Positions 26,891 to 37,230 of a stretch of DNA of 64,000 bases are shown here, piece after piece. The stretch covers positions 11,178,146-11,242,145 of the forward strand of contig CM040743.1 of the NCBI GenBank assembly GCA_022829145.1, given 5' to 3'. This DNA comes from Albula goreensis (lineage: Eukaryota > Chordata > Actinopteri > Albuliformes > Albulidae). Position 1 is the first letter of the stretch. Every line of letters starts with the position of its first letter. Both the position numbers and the translations under genes were made by a program. The notes beneath the pieces are model-generated. The model was not told the origin of the DNA, ran no database searches, and worked only from the letters and a program-made list of their open reading frames with translations.

Positions 26891-26944
26891 ACAGCAGCAG
26901 CAACAACAACATCAATAATAATAATGATGATGATGATGATGATG
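26891..26944. repeat. compound trinucleotide repeat
   Basis: Successive CAG/CAA, AAT and GAT triplet runs (acagcagcag, caacaacaac, aataataat, gatgatgatgatgatgat). Confidence 0.9.
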
Positions 26945-27704
26945 CTAACCTATAGAGGACACTACTGTTCTGTTGTGGGACAGACAACTCAGACTCACTG
27001 GCAGCATCAGTGTTTAGCTAACAGCTAAATGGCATCAATGTAGTGAGATCAAGTTAGCAGCTAACTACCTGAAAAGAACTAGTGCTACATTGTACAGTAC
27101 ACTGAGGGGACTACCCCATTTAATGACTAGAAAATCTATCCATTATTATAAAAAGACAGTTTTTGCTAGAATGCATCATTATAATTACTACTGTAACTAA
27201 CTGCTAGGCTCTAAAAGTAATTTAACTTGGGTAGTTTCTGTTTTTGTCCTTGATGCATCAGAGAGGGTTGACCTTGTACTATGTGATAGAAAAACATTGG
27301 ACATTCTCTTCTGAAGTTAAAGCTTTCCACTTGAAAAATCTGCTGTATTAGTTTGCCTGCTAGATAATTAGATAGAATTAGATTTTTTTTTACCAGGCCG
27401 TCGTTATATATAAGAATCTGTCCTGTTTAAATACAAAATAAATACAATGAAGTTGAAGGAAAACTTCAGCTTGCAAGTTTTGTTGTTCTTGAATTATTTT
27501 AGCTAGCCACTGTGTGCTGTGGTAAGTGTGGAAATGGTGAAGAAATGTGTAAATAGCTGATAGGTCTCAGACATTTTAAAGCCATCCACTGACATGTGAC
27601 CACTAAACTATGACATTCTGAATTAAGTATATATTATGACTAATGGTATTATATTAGTTGCACCAGTATACTGAACAGACACTCAAAAAATGAAAAAAAA
27701 ACAT
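26945..27704. other. no gene recognised
   Basis: AT-rich; short self-similar tags (agctaa/ttagct) near 27,015-27,065. No gene. Confidence 0.5.
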
Positions 27705-27800
27705 GCATTTTTTACTAGGTTGTTTCATAGCACATACATTCATACTATGCAATATCGAAGGGTTGATGTGTGCATTTTACTGACTAGGTTGTTTCACAGT
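27705..27800 (+). repeat. two-copy imperfect direct repeat
   Basis: The segment gcattttttactaggttgtttcatag at about 27705-27730 is repeated with small changes at about 27772-27799 (here gcattttactg-actaggttgtttcacag). The period is about 68-70 bases. Unit and origin unknown. Confidence 0.6.
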
Positions 27801-29439
27801 GAATACAGCAGCATCACATTTTGTGGAACATCTATAAAAAGTGCTCACTGTTATCAATCCATTTAATAGACAAATGTCTACAACAGCAGTCATTACTACC
27901 CAGAGAGTGTGGTGCATCGACTGCTACCTTTTTCTTCATATTTCAGCCATCAATGATTATAATTCTGCCACTCCCCTGCTATAGATTAATGTCCCAATCA
28001 TGCTCTCACCAGGATAATGTAAAGGGCAGCAAATCAAATTCAGTCATGAGACCATATGACCTTTAAACATGCCATGCATTCTGTAACAATGAGACTGCAT
28101 TCACAGCCACCAGTAAAGTAGCATATGGTGGATCACAGCCCCACTGTTTCAACTGAGTTATTACACAGCATTGAGAACACTACACACAAAATCAAAGTCT
28201 ATAGTATCTGCTCCTGTTAAATCAAGTTGAACGAATATGGAATTTGATTTTGTTTGCGAGAAATTAGGTTGCTACTAGAAACCATACAAGGATCATAGAA
28301 ACCTGAATAAGGGAATGCCATTCAGGCTGAGGGCTGAAGTGAGGAGAGATCAATGGTGCTATGAAACACAATGATCTCTTTCTCTGAGCAAAAATGGGAG
28401 CAGAATTACTTTTTTGAAAAGGAATTAGGATTTGAGTTGACTCGTCTTAAGCAGTGCTGTGCATGATGTTTTAGGGCTGAAGTTAGACCTGGGTTACTTA
28501 ACCACAATTACACACCTCAAATTTAAACACTTCTTATTTATTTAGATTCACGTTTGAGTGCTAGAAGTCCATTTGTACTGAAAGAGGTTGAGAAAATAGA
28601 GAATAGATACATGCAGAATAATACATATCAATACTTTCGGGATATACATGGTTTAACAAGCCACGCATGAATTAGAATTAGATTATGTATTACATCATTA
28701 CTATTCCACAGAAATAATGATCAGTTAGCCATTTAAGCACTGGTGTGACAGTTATACCTCTTGGCTGGAGTTCTTCTAAAGCAGGTATGAAGTTATGATA
28801 TTGTCTGCTTTTATGATTGACATTTCATGTTCACATTTAGGCAAAATTTTTAGGTTAATTAAGACTAAATGTTTTAATTTCAAAAGGTTTAGCCTATTCT
28901 GTCATACTATAAAATGATAGTGATGCCTTATATTCTCTTCCCACAACGATTGGAAAAGGGGGGCGGGGTTACATGTACATGTTCCAACTATTTCCAATCC
29001 CCTGTAACCTATGGCCATGAGTGGACTGTGGTTGCTTTGCTCTTGGTCAGTTTTAACCTTGGCACATGGCTTGTCTTTTACATGAATTAAAATCCGAGCA
29101 CCAATGGTTTGTATTGGATGTGGAAATGGACTTGTTTCTCAGATTTTTGATTTGATTCCAGATGTAGTCTGTTTCACCCTTGAGCAAGGTACTAAATAGG
29201 AATTGCTTCAGTAGCATATCCAATCATATGAATTGATAGTATATATGAAAAAGAAACAAGTAAGGTCCATAAACCGCTCTGAAAAAAGGGTAGCTATTAA
29301 AGATTAAAATTTGTATATATATGAAAAATATCAATTCATAATGGTACATAGCTATTCAGCTTTTTATCATAAATAAGACATTCTGTGGTTAGTCCTATTT
29401 CCTGTGGGAAAATGTGTACATTTAAGGGCAATAATGTTT
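27801..29439. other. no gene recognised
   Basis: AT-rich sequence with a short G-run (aaaggggggcggggtt-like) near 28,957. No exon or repeat identified. Confidence 0.5.
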
Positions 29440-29720
29440 CATTCTCACAACAGAGATTTAGATGGCTGTGATTAGGCCTGTAATTGCGACCTCATTTTCA
29501 CACTTCATTAACCTGAGAACATTGGCTTCATAGAGGAGGCAGTGACTTGCAAACAGCTCACAATCTCGTATTTATCACATGCCAAAGGTGATAAGGCCAT
29601 GCTCGGCCTCTTGGATTTATGAAAGAGCGGGGAAGTTTAAGACTTCCTTTATGGTGTCACTAATGCGTTGCACTGACAATGCTACAGACATCATGTTGTG
29701 AACACGCTGACACCAAAATA
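29440..29720. promoter_or_regulatory. candidate conserved noncoding element
   Basis: Complex, balanced-composition block with motifs such as ggcctgtaattgcgacc, aacagctcacaatc and tgccaaaggtgataagg (GATA core). It contrasts with its AT-rich flanks. Open minus-strand frames cover part of it (29617-29895) but lack exon signals. Inferred from composition only. Confidence 0.2.
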
Positions 29721-31759
29721 AAGAAGCTCTGAGAGACAGGATGGAATTGCCTCTTTCCCTTGAGGAGGCTATGTAGAAGGATCCATTTCCTGCTTCCTGA
29801 ACTACAAACCAGTATGAAATAACGGTGCATATGCACATGCATAAATTGACACTTCTTGGAGAATGTTTAATCAAGGCAGTTTGTAAGACTAACATGCTGT
29901 CACTAGCCGTAAGTCAAGGTTCCCAAATTAGAAATATAGCTTATTTAATGGGAATACTAATCGAATCCAAGATATGAAAGTTGGACTCCTGATGCCAAGT
30001 ATTGCTGTTTCATAAATGTGCAACACTAAGACCAAATTATATTACAGTACTTAAATTTCACATCTTGTCTGGAATTAGCATTTTCTATAGCTGCAGAGCA
30101 GGACTGTCCCCTGCTTTTTCACTTTCAATGTCCTTTGCTGTTTTTGAAGAACATGGTTTCTGCATTCCTAATTGTAAAGACAAAGAAAAAAGGAGAAGGG
30201 AAAGGGAATCAGGATGGCTTCACAGCTCAGTTCTATCAGACGGCGTAGTCTCTATGGCTAATTCACATTTGAAATTCATTGCTAATTTTGATCCATCAAT
30301 TCATAACACAGCTTGATCTTCTCCCACATGCTTGGAATACATCGGCAAGCCTCGGCAAAGGAAAACGCACCTATTTTCCATCTCTAAATATACCTCAGGC
30401 CCGTGGAGCTTGTCAAACTGAGGAAATAATTACATCTGCTGTAGAAATCAGGGAGCAGTCCTGCCCACAGAGGCCATACTCTTGTTCATAAGTCAGAGAC
30501 AGAGGACCCAGTGGGTGTTAGAAGTACTCTTTTGGCTGAAACATGTATTTCATATGGATTATGCAAAAAACAGCCATTTATATCAAAGAGGGCGTGCTCA
30601 ATCTATGGTGTATTTGCAATCAAAACAGTATTTACTTCTTGAATATTATGTCTCAAGTAGAAATGGTGCTCACGCACAATATTTCATTATGTGGTTTTAG
30701 AACTGCAGTGTGACATTTATCTAGCCTTTCTATTTCCTGTCCCAAGCAAGTACACATAATGCTAGGACTCCACATACATCTTATGCCTTCTAATTATTAC
30801 TATTGATAGATCATCAGCATCAACAAGCAACTGTTAGAACAAAAACTATGTGGCAGCTTAGTCTCAAGGTCAGACTTATTTATTACTTAATCACGACAGA
30901 CAAATAAGAGACACAGGATCCTGTAGCAGCAAAACATGGTATATACTGATGTCAACTTTCACTGATATCGTAGGCAGTGTGTAATAAGTGTAGTGAGGAA
31001 ATGAAGCAAGATTGTTGGCAACTGAATCAGAGGAGTCATGTGTCTATCCACTTGAAACAATACTTGCTGTGGTGTTAGGAAAAAGAGGGAAAAATCTGGG
31101 GAAAAGAGTAAATAGCTGGATTTGGAGAAATGTCTTTATTGTTTTCATAATATAATAGATAGGCTGAATCTTCACTTTATTATTAATGAGTTTTTGCTCC
31201 TAATCTGCAGTAATTGAATTCCATGTACATTTGGCAGGTAAAAACCACCCAACAGACAAAAACTGTCAGTGTACCCCCTCAGGTATTATGTGAATTTTAC
31301 TTTCCTTGAAATCCCCCCCTGCTGTGAATAGGGGAAGTAACCTAATGCCTAATTCATTTACATCACTGTTTCAAAATGAGAGACCTGAAATTATCTGCCT
31401 TGCTACAGTCTAGGTCATCTTAATTTAACATCAAATAACAACACTATACCTGATCAAAGTTAATACTTGACTAAACCTATTAATGTTAGACACATACCCA
31501 GTATCACTACTCAACTACACATCCTTTGAGGATTTCTTACTTGTTGTTTGCCGTAGAGTTTTCCTTTTGTCACTGTTCATTCGATCAAATACAATGATAA
31601 TTGTTAGGGCTATTTTTTTAAACAATTTGTCAAATAAGGCATGATTAACCTGCTCCTAAATTTGAAATTCTTCTGTTTCAGATGGCAAGGAGGTTTTAAC
31701 ATCTCATACTCCATCAAACAGTGGCTAACAAGCTGCTTTCAAACCTCACTGGCTAATTC
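29721..31759. other. no gene recognised
   Basis: ORFs at 30002-30316 and 30279-30700 (+) are unrelated to any family I know. The interval 30,380-30,480 has some element-like complexity. Nothing else seen. Confidence 0.5.
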
Positions 31760-31810
31760 AGCATATATTCTAGCTGGCAAGGAAGCTAGAATATACGTTG
31801 AATATATGCT
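31760..31810. repeat. nested palindromes
   Basis: tatattctagct at 31764-31775 pairs perfectly with 31784-31795 (8-base loop). The outer agcatatattc at 31760-31770 also pairs perfectly with gaatatatgct at 31800-31810. The two stems share the left arm, so they are mutually exclusive cruciform or hairpin forms. Confidence 0.85.
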
Positions 31811-32239
31811 GTATATAATTCTTGTCCTTTTATTCCTTGACCTATCAGGAGTGCTTCTTTGAGTAGTATGATAATAGGCAGTAAGCCAGCCTGTTCGCTG
31901 GTCTATTTAGTTTTTACCTTTTTTAAGTGTTATGGGTTTTTAGTAGGACCTGATTCTGGTTGTGGTTGTGCTTTTTGTGTTGGCTTTAACAAATGGATAG
32001 CCTTTGTTTTATTTTAAGTAGAGTTGCTTGTGTTTCATTTCTGTTTTGGGTTGTTGGAAGACACCTCTTGGACCAACTTGCAGAACTTTTGAGAATTGCT
32101 GAAGCTTATTTGTTCACCCTTTAAAGAAAGAGCACAGTCATCGAAGCTGGGAAATTGCAGATCAGACAGGGAGAGAGAGCTGGGTTACAGTAGGATATAA
32201 ATGTAGGAAGGGGCATGCAATTTCAAAAGGGGCGCTTTC
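31811..32239. other. no gene recognised
   Basis: T-rich sequence, possibly containing decayed 5' LINE sequence towards its right end. Confidence 0.4.
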
Positions 32240-32575
32240 TCCAGAGATTACAGTGGCAAACTGCTTCCTGCCCTTGCAGGAAGAGAATCTGGCCCATGAT
32301 TCTGAGAGTGGGAGGACTGACTAGCCCTAGGGAACGCAAGCAGCCTCATCTTCCAAGTAAAGAGAGACTGTGGTAGTGAGGGGCTCAATTATCAGAGCGG
32401 CTGATAGCATAATATGTTTGCTCAACAAGGAGTCTTTCATGATCCATGGCCTGCCTCATGCCCAGGTTGAAGACCTCTTGGAGCATGCAGACAAGCCCCT
32501 GACCAGAACAGGGGAGGAGCCAGTGGTCCTGGCAGGAGTAGGTTTGAATTTCTGCACGACTGATTTATAACATGA
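32240..32575 (+). mobile_element. CR1-like LINE ORF1 fragment (SGNH/esterase-like)
   Basis: The plus-strand frame at 32370-32570 reads VVVRGSIIRAADSIICLLNK, then LPHAQVEDLLEHADKPLTR, then a GEEPVVLAGVG segment. This matches the family's VVxGDSIIRxxD...LPGARVxDVxxxVxxLL...GEEPVVVxHVGTND pattern, the SGNH-hydrolase-like domain found in ORF1 of CR1-related LINEs. The catalytic GDS has become GS-type (RGS) and the GTND block is lost (GVGLN). Just upstream, 32,255-32,300 resembles the usual lead-in (atggcaaactgcttc type). It is truncated on both sides and unlinked to the reverse-transcriptase piece at 8.6 kb. Confidence 0.65.
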
Positions 32576-34274
32576 GTGGTGGGTATGTTTCTGACTCCAT
32601 GGCTACAGTGGTGGAAGTGAGGAAGATCCTGGCCATCCAAACCACATGTATCACAACCACACCAACGGGTAAGTACATCTTGAAACCCACATTTTTTTTA
32701 AAACAGCTGTGTTGAAGGCGATAATGGATGCACCCTACATGGGCTTGTACTTCCCTAAGAGCACTTGTGTTGTTTTATAAATTCATTGGAAAAATAATTG
32801 TGTTGTGCAGTGGGCCAAAGTCGTTGTTGCTCGTCACACCATCCCAATATACTGTAATGTAGCCAGCAAAATTTAATTTTAACACACCCTAAGCACACAT
32901 TTTGTCTTTTATTTTAATTTGCAAATAATATGTTTTCATCAAAAACACATTTTGGCAATTTCAGTGATTGCTTAAATCAACACACCAAACTGGAAAACTA
33001 CCCCAGATTGTGTTTGTTGGTAGACCATGATGAATCCAGGCCACCTGAGATCATGATTTCATTTTCCCTTTGCAGCCAAAATGATTCACAATACATAGTA
33101 GAAAAGTTGCAATCAAAATTAAACTAGATAACTGGTCCCTAAAAGCTTTGGTTCACTTCTAACATGTTGAATTGAAAAGACAGCTTTTCCTAAAATACCA
33201 ATTTATGCATTTGTGTCATTGTTGGGGAAATAGAAAAATGCAGTGAAAAACAAGAATCAATGTATTTTCAAGGTTTTTCTACATTTCCTTAAATACTCAC
33301 ACCTTCTCTTGTGCTACATCTACACAATTTAAAATTTCAGCCACAAGGATGTGTGATCATGCGTAATACTCCTACATTAGCTTTTTATGCATTATACATA
33401 CATGTGACGGTTGTATTTCAAATTGCAGGAATGGATATTTCTGATGACGTGTGAGTATTTCAAGGCAACAGTATAACCTGTGCTGCATGTGCACATACAT
33501 CACTCAAGCACTTACAATAATTAAAATGACCACATAATCCACAGTATGCATGTAATTATGCAGTATTTAACAACAAAACAATGTAAAATGTGAGGGCTTA
33601 TCCTGTTAGCGTGTGCAAGGTCAGTGAGTAGTGCAAGTGAAATTACACTTGCTTCAGGATTTAAATTTTTTTCCTGTCATAATGCAAACTGAGAATCTGC
33701 TTTGACAGAACAGCGTGTTGACATATTTGTCAAATGTTCCCAGTGAACTTGCCATGTCTGATGAAACTCAAGGATGTTTAGAGGGGAACACACTATGGGC
33801 ATTGCCTTGCTGCAATATCTGTGACACCTGCTTACATTTAGCTCAGTCAAGTGAAATCATATCATTGACACAAAGAGCGTGGAGAGTGCATGCTCTTCCT
33901 GTCAGTTCTCATCCCCCACTATTCAGACAGCGACAGAACTACTCCATACACCTTTTTTTTTTAAAAGGGCTCATGACATTCAAATTCAAACTGACATTTT
34001 TGTTAGACACATAAGATACATTGTTGCTTTTGGGATCGGTAGCATACTTGTTCGATTACAAGTCCATCCTTTGCAACATAACACTCCAAGCTGTAACAGA
34101 TCCACATGTCCTCTCGATGTCTGAATGCCAGCGAAATTCCCTAAAATCCTCTGACAGAGCTGGAGTGAGGCTGAAAGGATCTCTGTGGCAGAATATGAGC
34201 GTCTCACTCACCCTCTGGTTGTGAGCCAGTCTGAGGCAGGCTTCCATCACGCTTGTGCGTAATGTGTTCAGTGG
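32576..34274. other. no gene recognised
   Basis: AT-rich to 33,700. The interval 34,080-34,270 is more complex but abuts a transposon end. ORFs at 33715-34319 are mutually overlapping on both strands and look like chance. Confidence 0.5.
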
Positions 34275-35040
34275 GTTCAGAAAGCACTCGCTTTTCCCAT
34301 GCTCTGTTAAAGACTTCATTTAAAAATCGATTCATTGCATTATTTCATCAGTCTACACATTATGCCCTATAATGACAAAGTGAAAACATTTTTTTTGCTA
34401 ATTTATTTGAAATATTTTTTTTTCTAAATCTATGTACATGTAAAAGCAGATATAACTTATAAAGGCTTTGCTGTTAGATGCAAGCCTCACATCAGTGGCA
34501 AGAATTGGATGGCCACATTACACTTTGCCAACAAATAAGAAAAAAAAAACAGAGACAAGCCAGAAAGAGGAGTTCTGGAAAAAGAATTACGGACTGATGA
34601 TAAATAAATATCATGGATAAAGGAGGGAACACCCCATGATCCAAATCATATAATCTCATCTATAAAAACTGGAGGAGGTAGTGTCATGTGTTGGGTACGT
34701 ATGGCTGCTTCTGGAACAGGTTTACTCAGCTTTATTGATGATGTAGTTGATGAAGGCAGCAGTAGGATGCATTCCAAAGTGTAGAGATAGATTTTGTCTA
34801 GCTATGTACAAAGGAGCTCCCCCAGCTCCATCGTCCAGCACTTCATCCTGCAGAAAATGACCCTGAGCACACTGCCCACGCAACCAAAGCTTCCATAAAT
34901 GATAAAAGAGTGTTAGACTGGCCAAGTCAGTCATCTGATTTAAATCCAGTTGGCAAAAGAATTTCCAAAGATACCAAATATTTGGTGATGTCAAAGGGTC
35001 ACAGACTTGATGCAGTTATTGCATTTAAGTACTAAGTGTT
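34275..35040 (+). mobile_element. Tc1-like transposon fossil
   Basis: It begins with ttcagaaagcactcgcttttccca and 'tctacacattatgccctataatgacaaagtgaaaac' type sequence (34,350-34,386), matching the 'catcaatctacac...aatgacaaagc...aaaaca' end of a well-known fish Tc1 subfamily. After a deletion, 34,470-35,030 carries transposase remnants. These are a WTDD-like block near 34,590, a KTGGGSVMCW segment near 34,670-34,695, a [11 protein letters not shown]-type catalytic block near 34,850-34,880, and [13 protein letters not shown] near 34,915-34,955. Several frame changes. The two parts could belong to one internally deleted element or to two. Confidence 0.75.
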
Positions 35041-35763
35041 CAACTAAATAATGAACTTACTTGCTATGATTTACTTTTGAGTTCATTATTAATTTTGCTC
35101 AGCTGAAAGCAAGGGACTCTATTTCATATTATTTTATTGAGTTATATATTATAATTACTAAGATATTCATTACCAATTAAATCACCAGATTTATTTATAG
35201 GAATGAGCAAACTGGTGGATCAACTTTTGTCAAATTATACAACTCACAATTGAAATGAGCTCTTCTGTAATTTGAGGCAAATGCAATGCAGTTATTCCAG
35301 TTGAAACCGAGTCTGACGACAAGTTTTTTTTTTTCTTGCAGCTTGCAATCCCTGTGTCGATGTGTTTCTTAATTATTGGACTTACTAGCTTTCCAACAGA
35401 GAAGTTTAGCATGAATGACTAAATGAGAATCACAAGTTGGAAAGTTGTTAGAGATAATGTTACACATGTGAGTGGAGTGGCATCTCACCAATGTTCATTC
35501 TCTCTGTTTGCCACATTCACACTGTGACGTTGTTACTGGTGTGACAACAGAGGCGGGACAGATAGGGAAATAAGAGGCAAACACAAGAGCTGTAATATTC
35601 CTGCAAGCATGTGTCTTTTGCCAAATTCAATGAAACAGAAACGGAACTACCCAGCTTTTGGGATTATCCGAGGCTGGTCCAGGGATGGTTAGGCTGGCAT
35701 TAGTCAGGAAACCCCTGGGGATCATTTATGGCCACAAGGAATTCCCTCTCAGGCATGGAGTCT
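35041..35763. other. no gene recognised
   Basis: AT-rich to 35,460, then more complex sequence approaching the poly-A tract. No exon recognised. Confidence 0.5.
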
Positions 35764-35789
35764 AAAAAAAAAAAAAAAAAAAAAAAAAA
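35764..35789. repeat. poly-A tract, 26 bases
   Basis: Uninterrupted A run. I looked for a retroposed sequence ending here (35,640-35,763) and matching flanking duplications and found neither, so it is annotated only as a homopolymer. Confidence 0.95.
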
Positions 35790-35819
35790 GGAATAAAATG
35801 TAGCACTCTACTAGTGTCA

Positions 35820-36070
35820 GGCAGTGGCCCTTTTAACTTGGTGGGGAGCGGTCTTGATCCTCCTCAGCTGCTGGGAGGAAAATGATGACAGTTCGTTCCC
35901 ACTGATTGAATTATTGGCTGCTTGATTGATCCTCCACGCTCTATACCTCCCTCGGGCTGCAGGCGGCTGTCCGTGGTCCTGGAACGCGTGATAATGGGAG
36001 AGGTGACAGGGGGGACACAGAGTCAGGTGTGGAAATGCAGAGTGTACCTGATCCACATCATAACACATTC
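35820..36070. promoter_or_regulatory. candidate conserved noncoding element
   Basis: Balanced, complex block containing cagctgctgg (E-box), cactgattgaattattggc and cttgattgatcc (PBX/MEIS-like TGATTGAT), and CpGs in an otherwise CpG-poor area. A minus-strand frame of 83 codons is open (35817-36068), but it has a GTG start and no splice-type ends. Typical of vertebrate developmental enhancers, but inferred only from composition and motifs. Confidence 0.3.
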
Positions 36071-36930
36071 ACTACATGCCAGCTACTGGTAGTTTATCAC
36101 AAGTAATGCTCGGTCTAAACAATGGCCGCTGTATATTTTACAGCAAATCATACCTAGATTTTTCTTGTAAAGAAATTCTTTCCTCTTCATTCACACACAG
36201 AGCAGCTCTACAAATACATTTACGTGAGAAGGAGACAAAGAACATGACGTTTGTAATGACCTTGGTGTTTATTGATGTTGTGACAAAAAAGCCTGTGAAT
36301 GCATTCAAACTCATCATCACTCTTGTAGTGAAGTTTGGTCAATTTTATGAGATAAAGAACAGCAAATTAAGGCTAACACCAAATTAGAGTCCTTTAAGTG
36401 AGATGTGTTTGGAAATTTGCTAGTCCTGTGACATAAGCAATTGTGTGATGTGTCAGTCATAAGCCTAATATCTGACAAATGTCATTCTTCCAGTTTTGTG
36501 ATGACTGGGCATTGCATGCAGGAGCTAGAGCTTGTTTTAACAATACATCCATTAATAGCATCCATTATTGCCGTGGTAAAAAGTACAAAGTTATATCAAT
36601 TGCCACCATGGTCACTAAAAAAGGAAATGCTAATTAATCTATTAAATTAGGCTCTTGGATATTTAAAATGAGGGACAATTTTAAGGCTTAGTCAATACTG
36701 GGATCACTGCCTCAGATATGTCAGTGATGGTTTTATAGACTGGGAAAAAGGACCATGGATGGATACTAGAGTGACTGAAGCAGGGGGAGAGCAAATAGCA
36801 GGGTGTAGCAATCCCTCATGTTTTGGTGTGACAAAGTTTTCATTGAGCAATCATTAAGCATGCTATCACCGTAGCCTCTGTGTTTAAAGAGCCGCCATAA
36901 ATCTTTAGTGCAAGCTTTAAGTGTATTATA
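36071..36930. other. no gene recognised
   Basis: AT-rich; the 103-codon ORF at 36076-36387 has no recognised features. Confidence 0.5.
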
Positions 36931-37230
36931 GTGCAGATACGGGGATTGCTGCTAGCCAGCTGCAGACGGCTGATGGTGTGGTGGGGGATCTGGAAGGCCC
37001 ATCCTCTACAGTCAGCAAACCGCCTGTCTCCCGCTACCGTTCCCAGCAGCCAGCCATGTCAGTGCTCTGGACAGCCACTGAACAGCAAGAAAGGAGAGGG
37101 CAGGCAGAGATGTATCAGTAATTAAATTATTGGGAACGAGCTGTCGCCAATTAAATCCTTCAGCTGCTGGAAATATGCATGTTCCCCAAAGAGCATAAAA
37201 AGGCAGGCTGCCAGAAGAAAGTGACCACAC
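36931..37230. promoter_or_regulatory. candidate conserved noncoding element
   Basis: Densely packed motifs. cagtaattaaattattggg at 37117-37135 and cgccaattaaatcc are homeodomain cores, cagctgctgg is an E-box, and atatgcatgttcc is an octamer/POU-like site. Non-repetitive and less AT-rich than its surroundings. Open frames on both strands (37012-37440 minus, 142 codons) lack consensus exon ends. I favour an enhancer-like element over coding sequence. Confidence 0.35.

Noticed and set aside
35640-35790. Retroposed element ending in the 26-base A tract
   Set aside because: No recognisable body and no flanking target duplication.
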